Assembly (NCBI RefSeq): GCF_000226315.1
Contig: NC_016026.1
Location: 1,984,001 to 2,048,000, forward strand
Source of the DNA: Micavibrio aeruginosavorus ARL-13
GTDB lineage: Bacteria > Pseudomonadota > Alphaproteobacteria > Micavibrionales > Micavibrionaceae
Length of the DNA: 64,000 nucleotides
Direction of reading: 5' to 3'
Shown: in pieces, positions 8,024 to 16,276 of the stretch
How the letters are laid out: the number at the start of each line of letters is the position of its first letter
Numbering within the stretch: position 1 is the stretch's first letter
The notes under the pieces: generated by a model
Seen by the model: only the letters and a program-made list of their open reading frames with translations
What the model was told of the DNA's origin: nothing
Databases searched by the model: none
Position numbers and translations under genes: made by a program

Positions 8024-8756
8024 TCAGTAAGGTTTAATAATGCCCATACGGAGAGCCTTTGCGACGGCCAATGCCCCGTTATTAACGGAAAGCTTCCGGA
8101 AACACGCCTCTAGATAGCGCTTAACCGCAGATTCGCTAATAACGAGAATATCAGCAATTTCTCCCCGCGTCTTGCCGCGCGCCATCCAAAACAGCACATC
8201 AACCTCACGGGGAGTTAGAGAAACAACTTCGCTCTGAAGATTTGATTTTTTCTGTATGAAATCGCTATAGGCGATAAAAAATTGGTGAGATGCCGCATTG
8301 ATAATGCTCAGTGCATCAACATCTGTTCGTACCCCAGTTTCGGAGCCAGAAAAGCCCATACCAATCATTTCACCCAGGGGCTGATAAATTGTTAGGGCAA
8401 CACCGTCATGAAGATTGAACTCCCTAGCCTCTTCCATCACTTTTTTTGAGAATAGAGGCGTTTTTTTTATCTTCCGTAACTTCCTTCCATGTGAACGGTC
8501 TGCGCGCCGTCAGAGCCCTCTGATATACGGGATCGTGATCAATATAGTGATTTGCGACATAGTGCTCCATCCACTCCTGCGGATAATTGACCAATATGCC
8601 GTGATTGCTTTCTTTGTCTGTCCGGGAGTCATGTGACATTTCGCTCATTACAAAGCGATCAAATCCGAATTGGTGTAAAAATCGCAAAAATTTATTGGTC
8701 AGCTCATCAGCAGATGAGCATTTGTTTGACTCATAAATAAACTCCGTCAAATCCAT
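8024..8756 (-). pseudogene. luxR: LuxR-family quorum-sensing regulator interrupted by a +1 frameshift
   Basis: Two overlapping frames together make one LuxR. The frame 8756-8424 carries the autoinducer-binding half (EWMEHYV, HDPVY, PFTW: the usual Trp, Tyr, Asp and Trp ligand contacts). The frame 8440-8024 carries the rest of that domain (HDGVAL) and the C-terminal LuxR helix-turn-helix (SLTPREVDVL ... SESAVKRYL). The change of frame occurs at the A8 run (T8 on the plus strand, 8461-8468). With seven A, the reading continues as KKTPLFSKKVMEEAREF, giving a normal 243-residue LuxR. The extra A may be a real mutation, an assembly error or a slippage site. It lies immediately upstream of luxI on the same strand. 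Confidence 0.85.
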
Positions 8757-8910
8757 TTAACTGAGACCTGCTGTCTTTAAATGAACCGCGCCGCACAAAT
8801 AGACAAAGTTTTTATAATGGTAACTCCCCCAAGACATGGAAGTCTAAAGCCCCAACCTGATAAGATTATGATTAATAGATAGCATTTTAATTAAATTTTA
8901 GGCTTTATAC

Positions 8911-9297
8911 CTAGAGAACGTGCGTCTGCGCCTGGAGCATCTCTTTTACAAAAGCGAGAATGAATTTTCGTATGCGCAACACGCTGATACGTTGCCAATA
9001 TTTAATCAACTGCACGGTTTCTTCGTCCGCCTCAACATAGAGGCGAGCCGCCTCATACTTGGATTGCTTTTGATTGGGTAGAAACGCAACAATCTCCACA
9101 TCAAGGTACGCCGCAATTTGGCTCAGCGCTTTGACTGATATACGTGACGCCCCCGTTTCATATTTTTGAACTTGTTGATACGAAACCCCCAGGGCTTGAC
9201 CAAGATTTTCCATACTTACCCCCTTCGAACGACGTATGTTACGAATGGATAGGCCTAAAGACACATCATAGGGATCATTGACGGCCACTTTTGGCAT
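8911..9297 (-). CDS. XRE/Cro-CI family helix-turn-helix regulator
   Basis: A 128-residue DNA-binding protein (from the ATG at 9297; a TTG at 9306 is a possible earlier start). The N-terminal third is a Cro/CI helix-turn-helix: RNIRRSKGVSMENLGQALG, then VSYQQVQKYETGASRISVKALSQIA, followed by a short helical tail. Small single-domain regulators of this type are common in alphaproteobacteria. It lies upstream of luxR on the same strand with 154 bases between, so it might regulate the island or be an unrelated resident. Confidence 0.88.
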   Translation of the reverse strand: MPKVAVNDPYDVSLGLSIRNIRRSKGVSMENLGQALGVSYQQVQKYETGASRISVKALSQIAAYLDVEIVAFLPNQKQSKYEAARLYVEADEETVQLIKYWQRISVLRIRKFILAFVKEMLQAQTHVL

Positions 9298-9306
9298 ATT
9301 GCCCAA

Positions 9307-9974
9307 CTCTTTCTTTTCTTAATAAAACTACTCAATAAAAATACAGGCTCACCAGCCCGAAGATTTTATAGCACAACCACCGATATTAAAGAAAATAACC
9401 CAAAGGTTACAATGGGGATACATTCACAGCACATTCTTCATATTAATCAACGCCTGCGCCACACCCCACCGCCGCCACTATTTCTCGGCTAACCCGTTGA
9501 AATAACGGGAAATCCTTCCCTTTCAAAGCGCTGTTTCTTTCCCCTGTAACACAAGGGCTCCGCCTAAATTCCCTGTTCGTTAAAATTACCATTTGCTGGC
9601 GGTAATACGACAAGTACCTAATGAGGAAGAGTGTTTTCGGAGTGAGATTGTTGCCGGGCGAGGGATGCGGGTCAAAAAGGAGAGTATTTCAGGGGTGTTT
9701 CCCTGTTAATTGCCTGATAAACAGGGAATGGGGGTAGGAGTCGAACATCTATTGCCATATGCACGCTTATCGTACTGACGGCGAGGCTAAGGTCAGTGAC
9801 TATCTATGTGGCACCACAGCCAACTACATCACCCTCCGCCATACCCAGAGATAAATACCCCCGTGAGGCCCGCAATCCGCGGGGTTCTTGCTGCGCACTC
9901 GTTTGGCCAAACCACTGAGAATTCTGACGTCCACTCCTGAACCCCGATTCTCCATCAGCCCCGCAAATTCCGTT
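9307..9974. other. 668-base gene-free region with short hairpins, possible island edge
   Basis: No convincing gene is seen. The region marks the change from AT-rich island to GC-richer backbone. It contains a hairpin CCCGTT-gaaat-AACGGG (9493-9509), three copies of TTCCCTGTT (9569-9577, 9699-9707, and inverted at 9720-9728), and a GC hairpin CCCGC-aatcc-GCGGG (9869-9883) that may end transcription of the metal ATPase gene. Read on the minus strand, 9750-9727 resembles a degenerate tRNA 3' end (TTCGACTCC followed by CCCCCA). A 31-codon frame (9759-9854, plus strand) cannot be supported as a gene. Confidence 0.5.
9699..9728. repeat. Short inverted repeat with TTCCCTGTT arms
   Basis: Perfect 9-base arms (9699-9707 and 9720-9728) are separated by 12 bases. 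A third, direct copy of the arm is at 9569-9577. There is no T-tract, so it does not look like a terminator; it may be a remnant of a small repeat element or an integration region. Confidence 0.5.
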
Positions 9975-11891
9975 TTACCCAGAGCGCACCGATGATGCTG
10001 TTAACAGACGCAATCCGTTCAAGACGACCAGCACGGTTCCGCCCTCATGGCCAATCACGGCCAAGGGAAGCGGTAAATCGAAGAACAATCCACTCGTAAC
10101 GAGGACAATCATCGCACCTATAGCGAATGCCAGATTCTGTCGGATGATCGAAGCTGTCTTCTTGGCTAGATCATGTGCTGCAGCCAGACGCTCCATATCC
10201 TCGGATAAGAGCGCAACGTCTGCCGCCTGAAGAGCGACGTCAGACCCCGCTGCGCCCATGGCTATACCTACATCCGCACGCGCAAGGGCGGCGGCGTCGT
10301 TTACGCCATCGCCGACAAAAGCAACTTTTCCTTCGCTTGCAAGCTTGCCCACCATGTGCACTTTATCTTCGGGCAGCATATCGGCATAAATGCTATCCGC
10401 CTTCAAACCGAGCTCACCACCTATGCGCAGGGCGACGAGACGACGATCACCGGTCATCATCACAATCCGCTTGATACCCCTTTGCGTTAGCGCTGAAAGC
10501 GCCCGGGCCGATGTGGGCCGCAGTTGGTCCGCGATGCTAACCGCACCCAACACCTTGGAACCAAGCCCAAGATAAATTATGGTTTGCGATGTTTCGGAAA
10601 GGCTTATTAAATCAGGATAATCGAGCGAAGCACCCATTTGCTCTGCCAGTCGAGGATTACCCGCCCAGAGTTGCCCTTCCGCATGGCGGCCAATAATTCC
10701 GGCACTCGGTCGATTAACGACATCATCGACATGAGCAAACGCAATACCGCGCGTCGAAACCTCTCGCCTGATTGCATCCGCACTATGGTGCTCTGATTGC
10801 GCTTCAAGACCAGCGAGCAGTGACAGGAAGCGCGTTTGATTTCCATCAAGCGCGACCACTCCGGTCACAGCCGCGCGCCCCGTGGTCAGCGTACCCGTCT
10901 TGTCAAAAGCGAATATATCCACCGCAGCCAGTGTTTCGATTGCCGCGCCGCCCTTAAACAAAACCCCGCCGCGCGCCGCCGCCGATAGCGCCGATAAGAT
11001 TGCTGCCGGGACAGAGATCACTATTGCACAAGGGCTTGCGGCTACCAACAGAGTCGCAGAGCGGTATAAGGCTTCATCCCAATCGCGCCCCAACCAATAG
11101 AAAGCCGCGAAAGCAAGAACGGCCCCGGTCAGAACTGCAATCGTGTAACGCTGTCCGAACCACGCGCTGAACTGCTCAGACGGGGCTTTTGCCGCTTGCG
11201 CCTGAGTTACCAGCGCGATCATTCTCGCAACTGTGCTTTCAGCAAGAGCCTTAGTAACCTTTACCTCCAGTACGCCGTCAAGGTTGACGGTTGCCTCAAA
11301 AACCGGCGCGCCCGGATTCTTGCTAACCGGCATAGACTCGCCTGTGATGCTGGCTTCATCGAGGGCACCATGTCCACTGAGAACCGTCCCATCGGCGGGA
11401 ACGCGCACTCCTGGGCGAAGAACAACGATATCGCCCACACGGAGCAGAGCAGCGGGAACCTCTTCGAAGGTACCGTCGGGCGCTTTGCGCAAGGCTGTTT
11501 CAGGGCGAAGCGCCATCAAGGCCTCGATGGCGCGCCGCGCCCGACCAAATGCCCGCTCTTCAAGCGTCGTCGAAAGACTAAAGAGCGTAAGAAGCACCGC
11601 ACCTTCGAATGGCGCACCGACGGCCGCTGCTGCGAGAGCCGCCACGACCATCAGAAGATCGATGTCGAGAATGCGCTCTGTCCATAGAGCCGTCAGGGCG
11701 CGCAGGGCCGCAGGCAAACCACCAGCAACATAGACCAGTCCAATACCCAAAACCGAGGCAAAACGGGAGACTATCGTTTCAAAAGGAAGGAGGCTGGCAA
11801 TAGCCAGAACCATGCCCAAAACTGTAAATGCTGTAAGCGCGAGGGAACGTTCAGCTCTTAGGTTGAGCGGTTTTAGAATAATATCTTGCAT
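9975..11891 (-). CDS. P1B-4 type heavy-metal exporting P-type ATPase (Co/Fe/Zn)
   Basis: An inner-membrane ATPase that exports divalent metal. The order of motifs is complete: TGES at 183-186, SPC at 286-288 in the metal-binding helix, the phosphorylated aspartate in DKTGT (D330), GDGVNDAAAL, and HEGGT at about 615 in the last helices. SPC together with HEGGT defines the P1B-4 subgroup (CoaT/CtpD/PfeT-like), which moves Co, Fe(II) or Zn rather than Cu. As usual for this subgroup there is no N-terminal metal-binding domain, and 638 residues is the normal length. No MerR- or ArsR-type regulator is adjacent. The exact metal cannot be read from sequence. Confidence 0.93.
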   Translation of the reverse strand: MQDIILKPLNLRAERSLALTAFTVLGMVLAIASLLPFETIVSRFASVLGIGLVYVAGGLPAALRALTALWTERILDIDLLMVVAALAAAAVGAPFEGAVLLTLFSLSTTLEERAFGRARRAIEALMALRPETALRKAPDGTFEEVPAALLRVGDIVVLRPGVRVPADGTVLSGHGALDEASITGESMPVSKNPGAPVFEATVNLDGVLEVKVTKALAESTVARMIALVTQAQAAKAPSEQFSAWFGQRYTIAVLTGAVLAFAAFYWLGRDWDEALYRSATLLVAASPCAIVISVPAAILSALSAAARGGVLFKGGAAIETLAAVDIFAFDKTGTLTTGRAAVTGVVALDGNQTRFLSLLAGLEAQSEHHSADAIRREVSTRGIAFAHVDDVVNRPSAGIIGRHAEGQLWAGNPRLAEQMGASLDYPDLISLSETSQTIIYLGLGSKVLGAVSIADQLRPTSARALSALTQRGIKRIVMMTGDRRLVALRIGGELGLKADSIYADMLPEDKVHMVGKLASEGKVAFVGDGVNDAAALARADVGIAMGAAGSDVALQAADVALLSEDMERLAAAHDLAKKTASIIRQNLAFAIGAMIVLVTSGLFFDLPLPLAVIGHEGGTVLVVLNGLRLLTASSVRSG

Positions 11892-12313
11892 AGCATCATC
11901 TTACTTCTGAATGCCCACTCTAAACAGGATTTTTCGAGTGTCCGCCGAATTAGGCAGCCGTGACCGTTTTGCCGATGCAGATCTTTATTCTGCCCCCACT
12001 TGCCCCAGGCCCAAACCAAAAAAACTGCCGCAATCGACAGCGCCGACAGTATGGAAAATATTTTTGCGCGGGCATCACGAGACAAGAGTCAAAGGCTCAA
12101 AAGAGCTTATAATCCCCCCGCCCACCTGAGCGAAGTAACGACAAATGTGATCACACAGCCCCTTTCCACATGCATCCACGACATCATCAAAGACCCGGAT
12201 CCCGGGGTCGTTAATCTGTATCCTTTGCGTTTCATCATCCCAACAGGATATGGTGCCCCAGGACACCCCCAAATTTGCCTTCACTCAACGCCCGCGCAAA
12301 GGTTTTTGAACAC
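11892..12313. other. Region between metal ATPase and S1-domain gene, no confident gene
   Basis: Divergent upstream region. Two short minus-strand frames overlap here: 12284-12075 (69 codons, GTG start) and 12085-11873 (70 codons, TTG start, with one hydrophobic segment IFSILSALSIAAVFLVWAWG). Both have poor start codons, no clear ribosome site and no family resemblance. The second overlaps the ATPase start and could be a decayed or tiny membrane protein gene. Confidence 0.4.
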
Positions 12314-13147
12314 ATGCTTTCCATTGGCAAAACGGCACAGTTAGAGATCATCAAAGAAGTCGATTTCGGACTTTATCTGGATGGTGAGCATTTTGGGGAG
12401 ATCCTTTTGCCGGCGCGGTATGTGCCGGACAATTGCAAGGTTGGGGATTGGTTGGATGTGTTCCTCTATCTCGATTCCGAAGACACCATTATTGCAACGA
12501 CGGAACAGCCCTTCGCGGAGATGGGGGAATGCGCTTATCTGGAGGCGGTTGATTCCAATTCTTACGGCACGTTTCTGGATTGGGGATTATCAAAAGATTT
12601 GTTCGCACCGTTTAAAGAACAGCGCGCGCCCATGGAAATCGGCAAATCATACGTCGTTTATATTTTTGAAGACAAATCAGGCCGCATCAGCGCGAGCAGC
12701 AAGCTGGATAATTTCCTGAACGAATATGCAGATGGGTATTTTATTGACAATCAGGCAGTTGACCTGTTGATCGCCAGCCGCAGCCCATTGGGATACAAAG
12801 CCGTTATTGACGGCACGCATCTGGGTTTGATCCATAATAACGATGTCATCACCCCCATACATGTGGGTCAGGAGATCATCGGATATATCAAAGATATTCG
12901 CCCCGATGGCGCGATCGACCTGGCGCTACAGCAGCAGGGCGCACAGATGCGCGGGACGTTGACACAACAGATCCTGGCTGACCTTAAAAAAAATGGCGGC
13001 GCATCCACGCTGACCGACAAAAGCCCGCCAGAAGAAATTTTTAAGCGCTATCAGGTGAGCAAGGCGAATTATAAAAAGGCGATTGGCCAGCTTTATAAGG
13101 ATAAAAAAATTATCTTGGGCAAAGACAAGATAACACTGCCTAAATAA
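12314..13147 (+). CDS. cvfB: S1-domain RNA-binding protein, CvfB/YitL family
   Basis: The family has three S1-like OB folds and a C-terminal winged helix and binds RNA. The sequence shows repeated OB strands (GLYLDGEHFGEILLP, NSYGTFLDWGL-KDLFAPF, GYKAVIDGTHLGLIHNN) and the winged-helix end SPPEEIFKRYQVSKANYKKAIGQLYK. The ATG at 12314 (MLSIGKTAQL) is preferred to an in-frame ATG at 12275, because family members begin directly with the first OB strand. The length from there is 277 residues, normal for the family. It is followed after 11 bases by the YaiI gene, so the two form an operon. Confidence 0.88.
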   Translation: MLSIGKTAQLEIIKEVDFGLYLDGEHFGEILLPARYVPDNCKVGDWLDVFLYLDSEDTIIATTEQPFAEMGECAYLEAVDSNSYGTFLDWGLSKDLFAPFKEQRAPMEIGKSYVVYIFEDKSGRISASSKLDNFLNEYADGYFIDNQAVDLLIASRSPLGYKAVIDGTHLGLIHNNDVITPIHVGQEIIGYIKDIRPDGAIDLALQQQGAQMRGTLTQQILADLKKNGGASTLTDKSPPEEIFKRYQVSKANYKKAIGQLYKDKKIILGKDKITLPK

Positions 13148-13158
13148 GGAGCGTTGGT

Positions 13159-13611
13159 ATGAAAATATGGGTTGATGCAGACGCCTGCCCAAAGGTGATC
13201 AAGGAGTTATTGTTCAAAGTTTCGGAGCGAACGGGCGTACCCATTACGCTGGTCGCCAACCAATACCTGTTCATCCCACCCATCCGGAACATCAGCTTTA
13301 TTCAAGTCGAAGCCGGGTTTGATGTTGCCGACCAGAAAATCGTCGAACTGTGCACAGAGGGCGATATGGTCGTTACAGCCGACATTCCCCTGGCCGCCGC
13401 CATCGTTAAAAAAGGAGCCTTTGCCCTCAACCCGCGCGGAGAGCTTTATGATTTAAGCAATATTGGCGAAATTCTGGCGATGCGGGATTTGATGGAAAGC
13501 CTGCGCGGCGGATTGATGGAGGACATACGCGGCGGCCCCGCCCCATTCACTCCCAAAGACCGCGAAAAATTCGCCAATCAACTGGATAAATTTATGACGC
13601 GGAAGCGCTAG
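13159..13611 (+). CDS. yaiI: YaiI/YqxD family protein (UPF0178, DUF188)
   Basis: A 150-residue cytoplasmic protein of a widespread family with a PIN-like fold and no settled function. The family signature is present: N-terminal IWVDADACPKVIKE, then TLVANQ, VEAGFDVADQKIVELCTEGDMVVTADIPLA and the basic C-terminus with PFTPKDREKFANQLDKF. The Asp residues of VDADACP and VTADIPLA are the likely metal ligands. A good ribosome site (AAGGAG) precedes the ATG, 11 bases after the cvfB stop. Confidence 0.92.
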   Translation: MKIWVDADACPKVIKELLFKVSERTGVPITLVANQYLFIPPIRNISFIQVEAGFDVADQKIVELCTEGDMVVTADIPLAAAIVKKGAFALNPRGELYDLSNIGEILAMRDLMESLRGGLMEDIRGGPAPFTPKDREKFANQLDKFMTRKR

Positions 13612-13626
13612 GCGCACCCATAGAAT

Positions 13627-13658
13627 GAAAAAGGCCTGCATTGTTGCAAGCCCTTTTC
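13627..13658. terminator. Convergent terminator between yaiI and the GH3 gene
   Basis: A 14-base stem with two mismatches (13627-13640 with 13645-13658) and a 4-base loop. It is bordered by an A-run on one side and a T-run on the other, and lies between the stops of the two convergent genes. Confidence 0.6.
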
Positions 13659-13680
13659 ACATTGCATAGGCATTCAAAAA

Positions 13681-16002
13681 TTAAGGCTGCGGGCCGCATT
13701 TGGGGCGCTTTACAGAGGCAGACTTTTCCCAATGCACGGTCGCGGTTTGTGTGTCTTGGGCATTGGTGCCAATGTGGATGATGAAATCGCCCGGTTCCCA
13801 GCCGAATTTGTTTTCGGTGATGAAGAATTTCAGGTCTTCGGTCGTGATATCAAAGATCACTTCTTTTTGCTCACCTGGCTGCAATGAAACTTTCTGGAAG
13901 CCTTTCAACTCCTTCACCGGACGCGTGCGGGAGCAAACCGGATCAGTGATGTAAAGCTGAACCGTTTCTTCGCCCGCATACGCCCCCGTGTTGGTCAGCG
14001 TCACGGATGCTTTTAACTTCTGATGTCCCGTCAGGCTGTCTTTGTTCACCTTGACCGGGCTGTAATTAAAATTCGTGTAGCTGAGGCCAAAGCCGAACGG
14101 AAATTCCGGATCGTTGCGGCAATCCAGATAAGCGGAACGGAATTTTTTCCATTCGCCGGCATCATTGCCATCTGCCGTCAACGGGCGACCGGTTGTTTTG
14201 TGGGCGTAGTAAATCGGAATTTGCCCCACATTGCGCGGGAATGTCACCGTCAACTTGCCAGACGGGGTACGATCACCGAACAACAGATCAGCAACACCAT
14301 TACCCATTTCTGTTCCGCCATGCCATGCCATCAGCATCGCATCGGAATGTTCACGTTCCCATCCCAATGTCAGCGGGCGGCTGCCCATGACGACGAGAAC
14401 CAGCGGCTTGCCCGTCTTTCTGGAGGTTTTGTACAATTCATCAATCAGAACCCGCTGGCTTTGCGGCAAATCGATATTGGTGCGGCTGGACGCCTCGCCC
14501 GTATGTTCTTTGGATTCACCCACAACAGCCACGATCACGTCAGCCTGCGACGCGACGGCAACGGCTTCGGCCAGCATGTCAGCCGGGGAACGCGGGTCAA
14601 TCATCGCATTTTTGACCGGAGCATCCTTTTTCTCGAAGATGTTCAGGCGTTCCACTTCATCCAGATCGTCGGTGATATTCGCACCCTTGGCATACAAAAC
14701 CTTCGCCTGATCACCGGCGGATTGAACGAGGCCATCCATAATCGATACACAGGCGTCGATATTGGTATTCCCCGCCCACATTCCAGGGATGTTTCGCTTG
14801 TCATTCGCCAGAGGGCCAATCAAAGCAATTGTACCCGCACGTTTCAGCGGCAGGGCAGCATTGTCATTTTTCAGCAGAACACAGGACTGCACCACCGCTT
14901 CGCGCGCGACAGCGCGGGTTTCCGGGGCCAGATGGATTTTTTCCGGATTGGCCGGGTCCATGCCGTAATACGGGTTATCGAACAGGCCGAGTTTGTATTT
15001 CGCCTCAAGAACCTTGCGGCAGGCCCGGTCGATATCGTCGATGGATACACTGCCATCTTCAATCGACTGCTTCAGGGTGGTCAGGTACCCCTCACCCACC
15101 ATGTCCATATCCAGTCCAGCCTTGACCGCCAGTGCGGATACGGCCTTCAGATCACCAACGCCATGTTTGATCATCTCATTAATGCCGGTGAAATCAGACA
15201 CGAAGAAACCGTCAAACCCCCAATCTTCGCGGGCGACATCGGTCATCAGCCATTTATCCGCCGATGCGGGCACACCGTTCAGGTCGTTGAAGGCGTTCAT
15301 AATGCTGCCTGCTCCGGCTTTCACGCCGGCCCGGAATGGCGGCAGGATCGTTTCCTGCAATTTCAACCGGCTCATATCCACCGTGTTATAATCACGCCCT
15401 GCCTCAGCCGCACCGTAACCAGCAAAGTGTTTCAGGCAGGCCATAACGGAATCCGGCGCGGACAAATCATCGCCTTGATATCCACGGACCATTGCTTCGG
15501 CAATACGCGATCCCAAATATGGGTCTTCACCTGAACCTTCGGCAATGCGCCCCCAACGCGGGTCGCGCGCAATATCCACCATCGGGGAATAAACTTGCTT
15601 GATACCATCGGCCACCGCTTCGCGGGCCGCCAGACGCGCCGTTTCCTGAATCAGATCCATATTCCAGCTGGAAGACAGCGCCAACGGCGTCGGAAACGCG
15701 GTGACATGGCCGTGAATGACATCCAAAGCAAAAATCAGAGGGATTTGCAGGCGCGATTCTTCAACGGCAATTTTCTGATAACGGCGAACAACATGGGGGC
15801 GGCGCGCGTTCAAAATACTACCCACCAAACCCTGACGAATTTTTTCTTCGGTGCCATTATTCTTGGCTTCACCCGTTACAATTTCATCCTCGCCATCACC
15901 ATGTGACGGTTGCGTCAGGTTCATCTGACCGATTTTTTCCTCAAGCGTCATACGGCTCATCAGATCGGTCACAAATGCATGCATGTCGTTCGTGGAAGAC
16001 AT
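13681..16002 (-). CDS. bglX: Glycoside hydrolase family 3 beta-glucosidase (BglX-like)
   Basis: The enzyme removes terminal beta-linked glucose from oligosaccharides. The 773 residues have the usual order: N-terminal barrel with DPRWGRIAEGSGEDPYL and KHFAGYG, nucleophile Asp in FVSDF (D270), the alpha/beta sandwich with ALIGPLA and AWHGGTEMGNGVADLLFG, and a C-terminal fibronectin-III-like domain (SYTNFNYSPV ... NTGAYAGEETVQLYI). BglX proteins are often periplasmic, but this one begins MSSTNDMHAFVTDLMSRM without a signal peptide, so it is predicted cytoplasmic. A GH30 enzyme lies 2 kb further on the same strand, with a transporter between on the other strand. Confidence 0.95.
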   Translation of the reverse strand: MSSTNDMHAFVTDLMSRMTLEEKIGQMNLTQPSHGDGEDEIVTGEAKNNGTEEKIRQGLVGSILNARRPHVVRRYQKIAVEESRLQIPLIFALDVIHGHVTAFPTPLALSSSWNMDLIQETARLAAREAVADGIKQVYSPMVDIARDPRWGRIAEGSGEDPYLGSRIAEAMVRGYQGDDLSAPDSVMACLKHFAGYGAAEAGRDYNTVDMSRLKLQETILPPFRAGVKAGAGSIMNAFNDLNGVPASADKWLMTDVAREDWGFDGFFVSDFTGINEMIKHGVGDLKAVSALAVKAGLDMDMVGEGYLTTLKQSIEDGSVSIDDIDRACRKVLEAKYKLGLFDNPYYGMDPANPEKIHLAPETRAVAREAVVQSCVLLKNDNAALPLKRAGTIALIGPLANDKRNIPGMWAGNTNIDACVSIMDGLVQSAGDQAKVLYAKGANITDDLDEVERLNIFEKKDAPVKNAMIDPRSPADMLAEAVAVASQADVIVAVVGESKEHTGEASSRTNIDLPQSQRVLIDELYKTSRKTGKPLVLVVMGSRPLTLGWEREHSDAMLMAWHGGTEMGNGVADLLFGDRTPSGKLTVTFPRNVGQIPIYYAHKTTGRPLTADGNDAGEWKKFRSAYLDCRNDPEFPFGFGLSYTNFNYSPVKVNKDSLTGHQKLKASVTLTNTGAYAGEETVQLYITDPVCSRTRPVKELKGFQKVSLQPGEQKEVIFDITTEDLKFFITENKFGWEPGDFIIHIGTNAQDTQTATVHWEKSASVKRPKCGPQP

Positions 16003-16276
16003 TTTCGATACCCTGCTGGCTTAAGTTTTTTAATGATAGGGCCATAGCGATAATGGGGAAAAAGCGGCTTGTCCAATATAAAAAGTGGGCCTTTTCATTG
16101 CGGTGCGACCTATACGCAACAAACCTTTTTGCGACGCACAATTATTTCCCGGGGAACACCCGCCAATTATCTTGTCAGGGCCCGGGAATGCCCTTAGAAC
16201 CCTCCTATTCAATAAAAGGTATAAGACAATCGAAGATCAGGGGCCAAACAACAAGGCGCGACCATGGTTGCGCCGC

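Noticed and set aside
8424-8756. Two independent genes: a solo ligand-binding protein and a solo helix-turn-helix protein
   Set aside because: The two frames join exactly into a normal LuxR if one A is removed from the A8 run, so a frameshift is the simpler reading.
9724-9750. A complete tRNA or tmRNA gene
   Set aside because: Only a T-arm/3'-end-like stretch is visible; no acceptor, D or anticodon arm can be folded around it.
11873-12284. Two overlapping short minus-strand frames upstream of the metal ATPase
   Set aside because: They use TTG and GTG starts without ribosome sites and have no family resemblance. The overlap with the ATPase start is suggestive but not enough to call genes.
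14023-15534. 503-codon plus-strand frame opposite the GH3 gene
   Set aside because: The minus frame has all GH3 motifs; the plus product is rich in His, Arg and Gln without any recognisable domain.
16085-16276. N-terminal extension of the ABC transporter from the ATG at 16085
   Set aside because: The extra 64 residues show no secondary-structure or family pattern and include promoter-like sequence; a later ATG at 16277 fits better.
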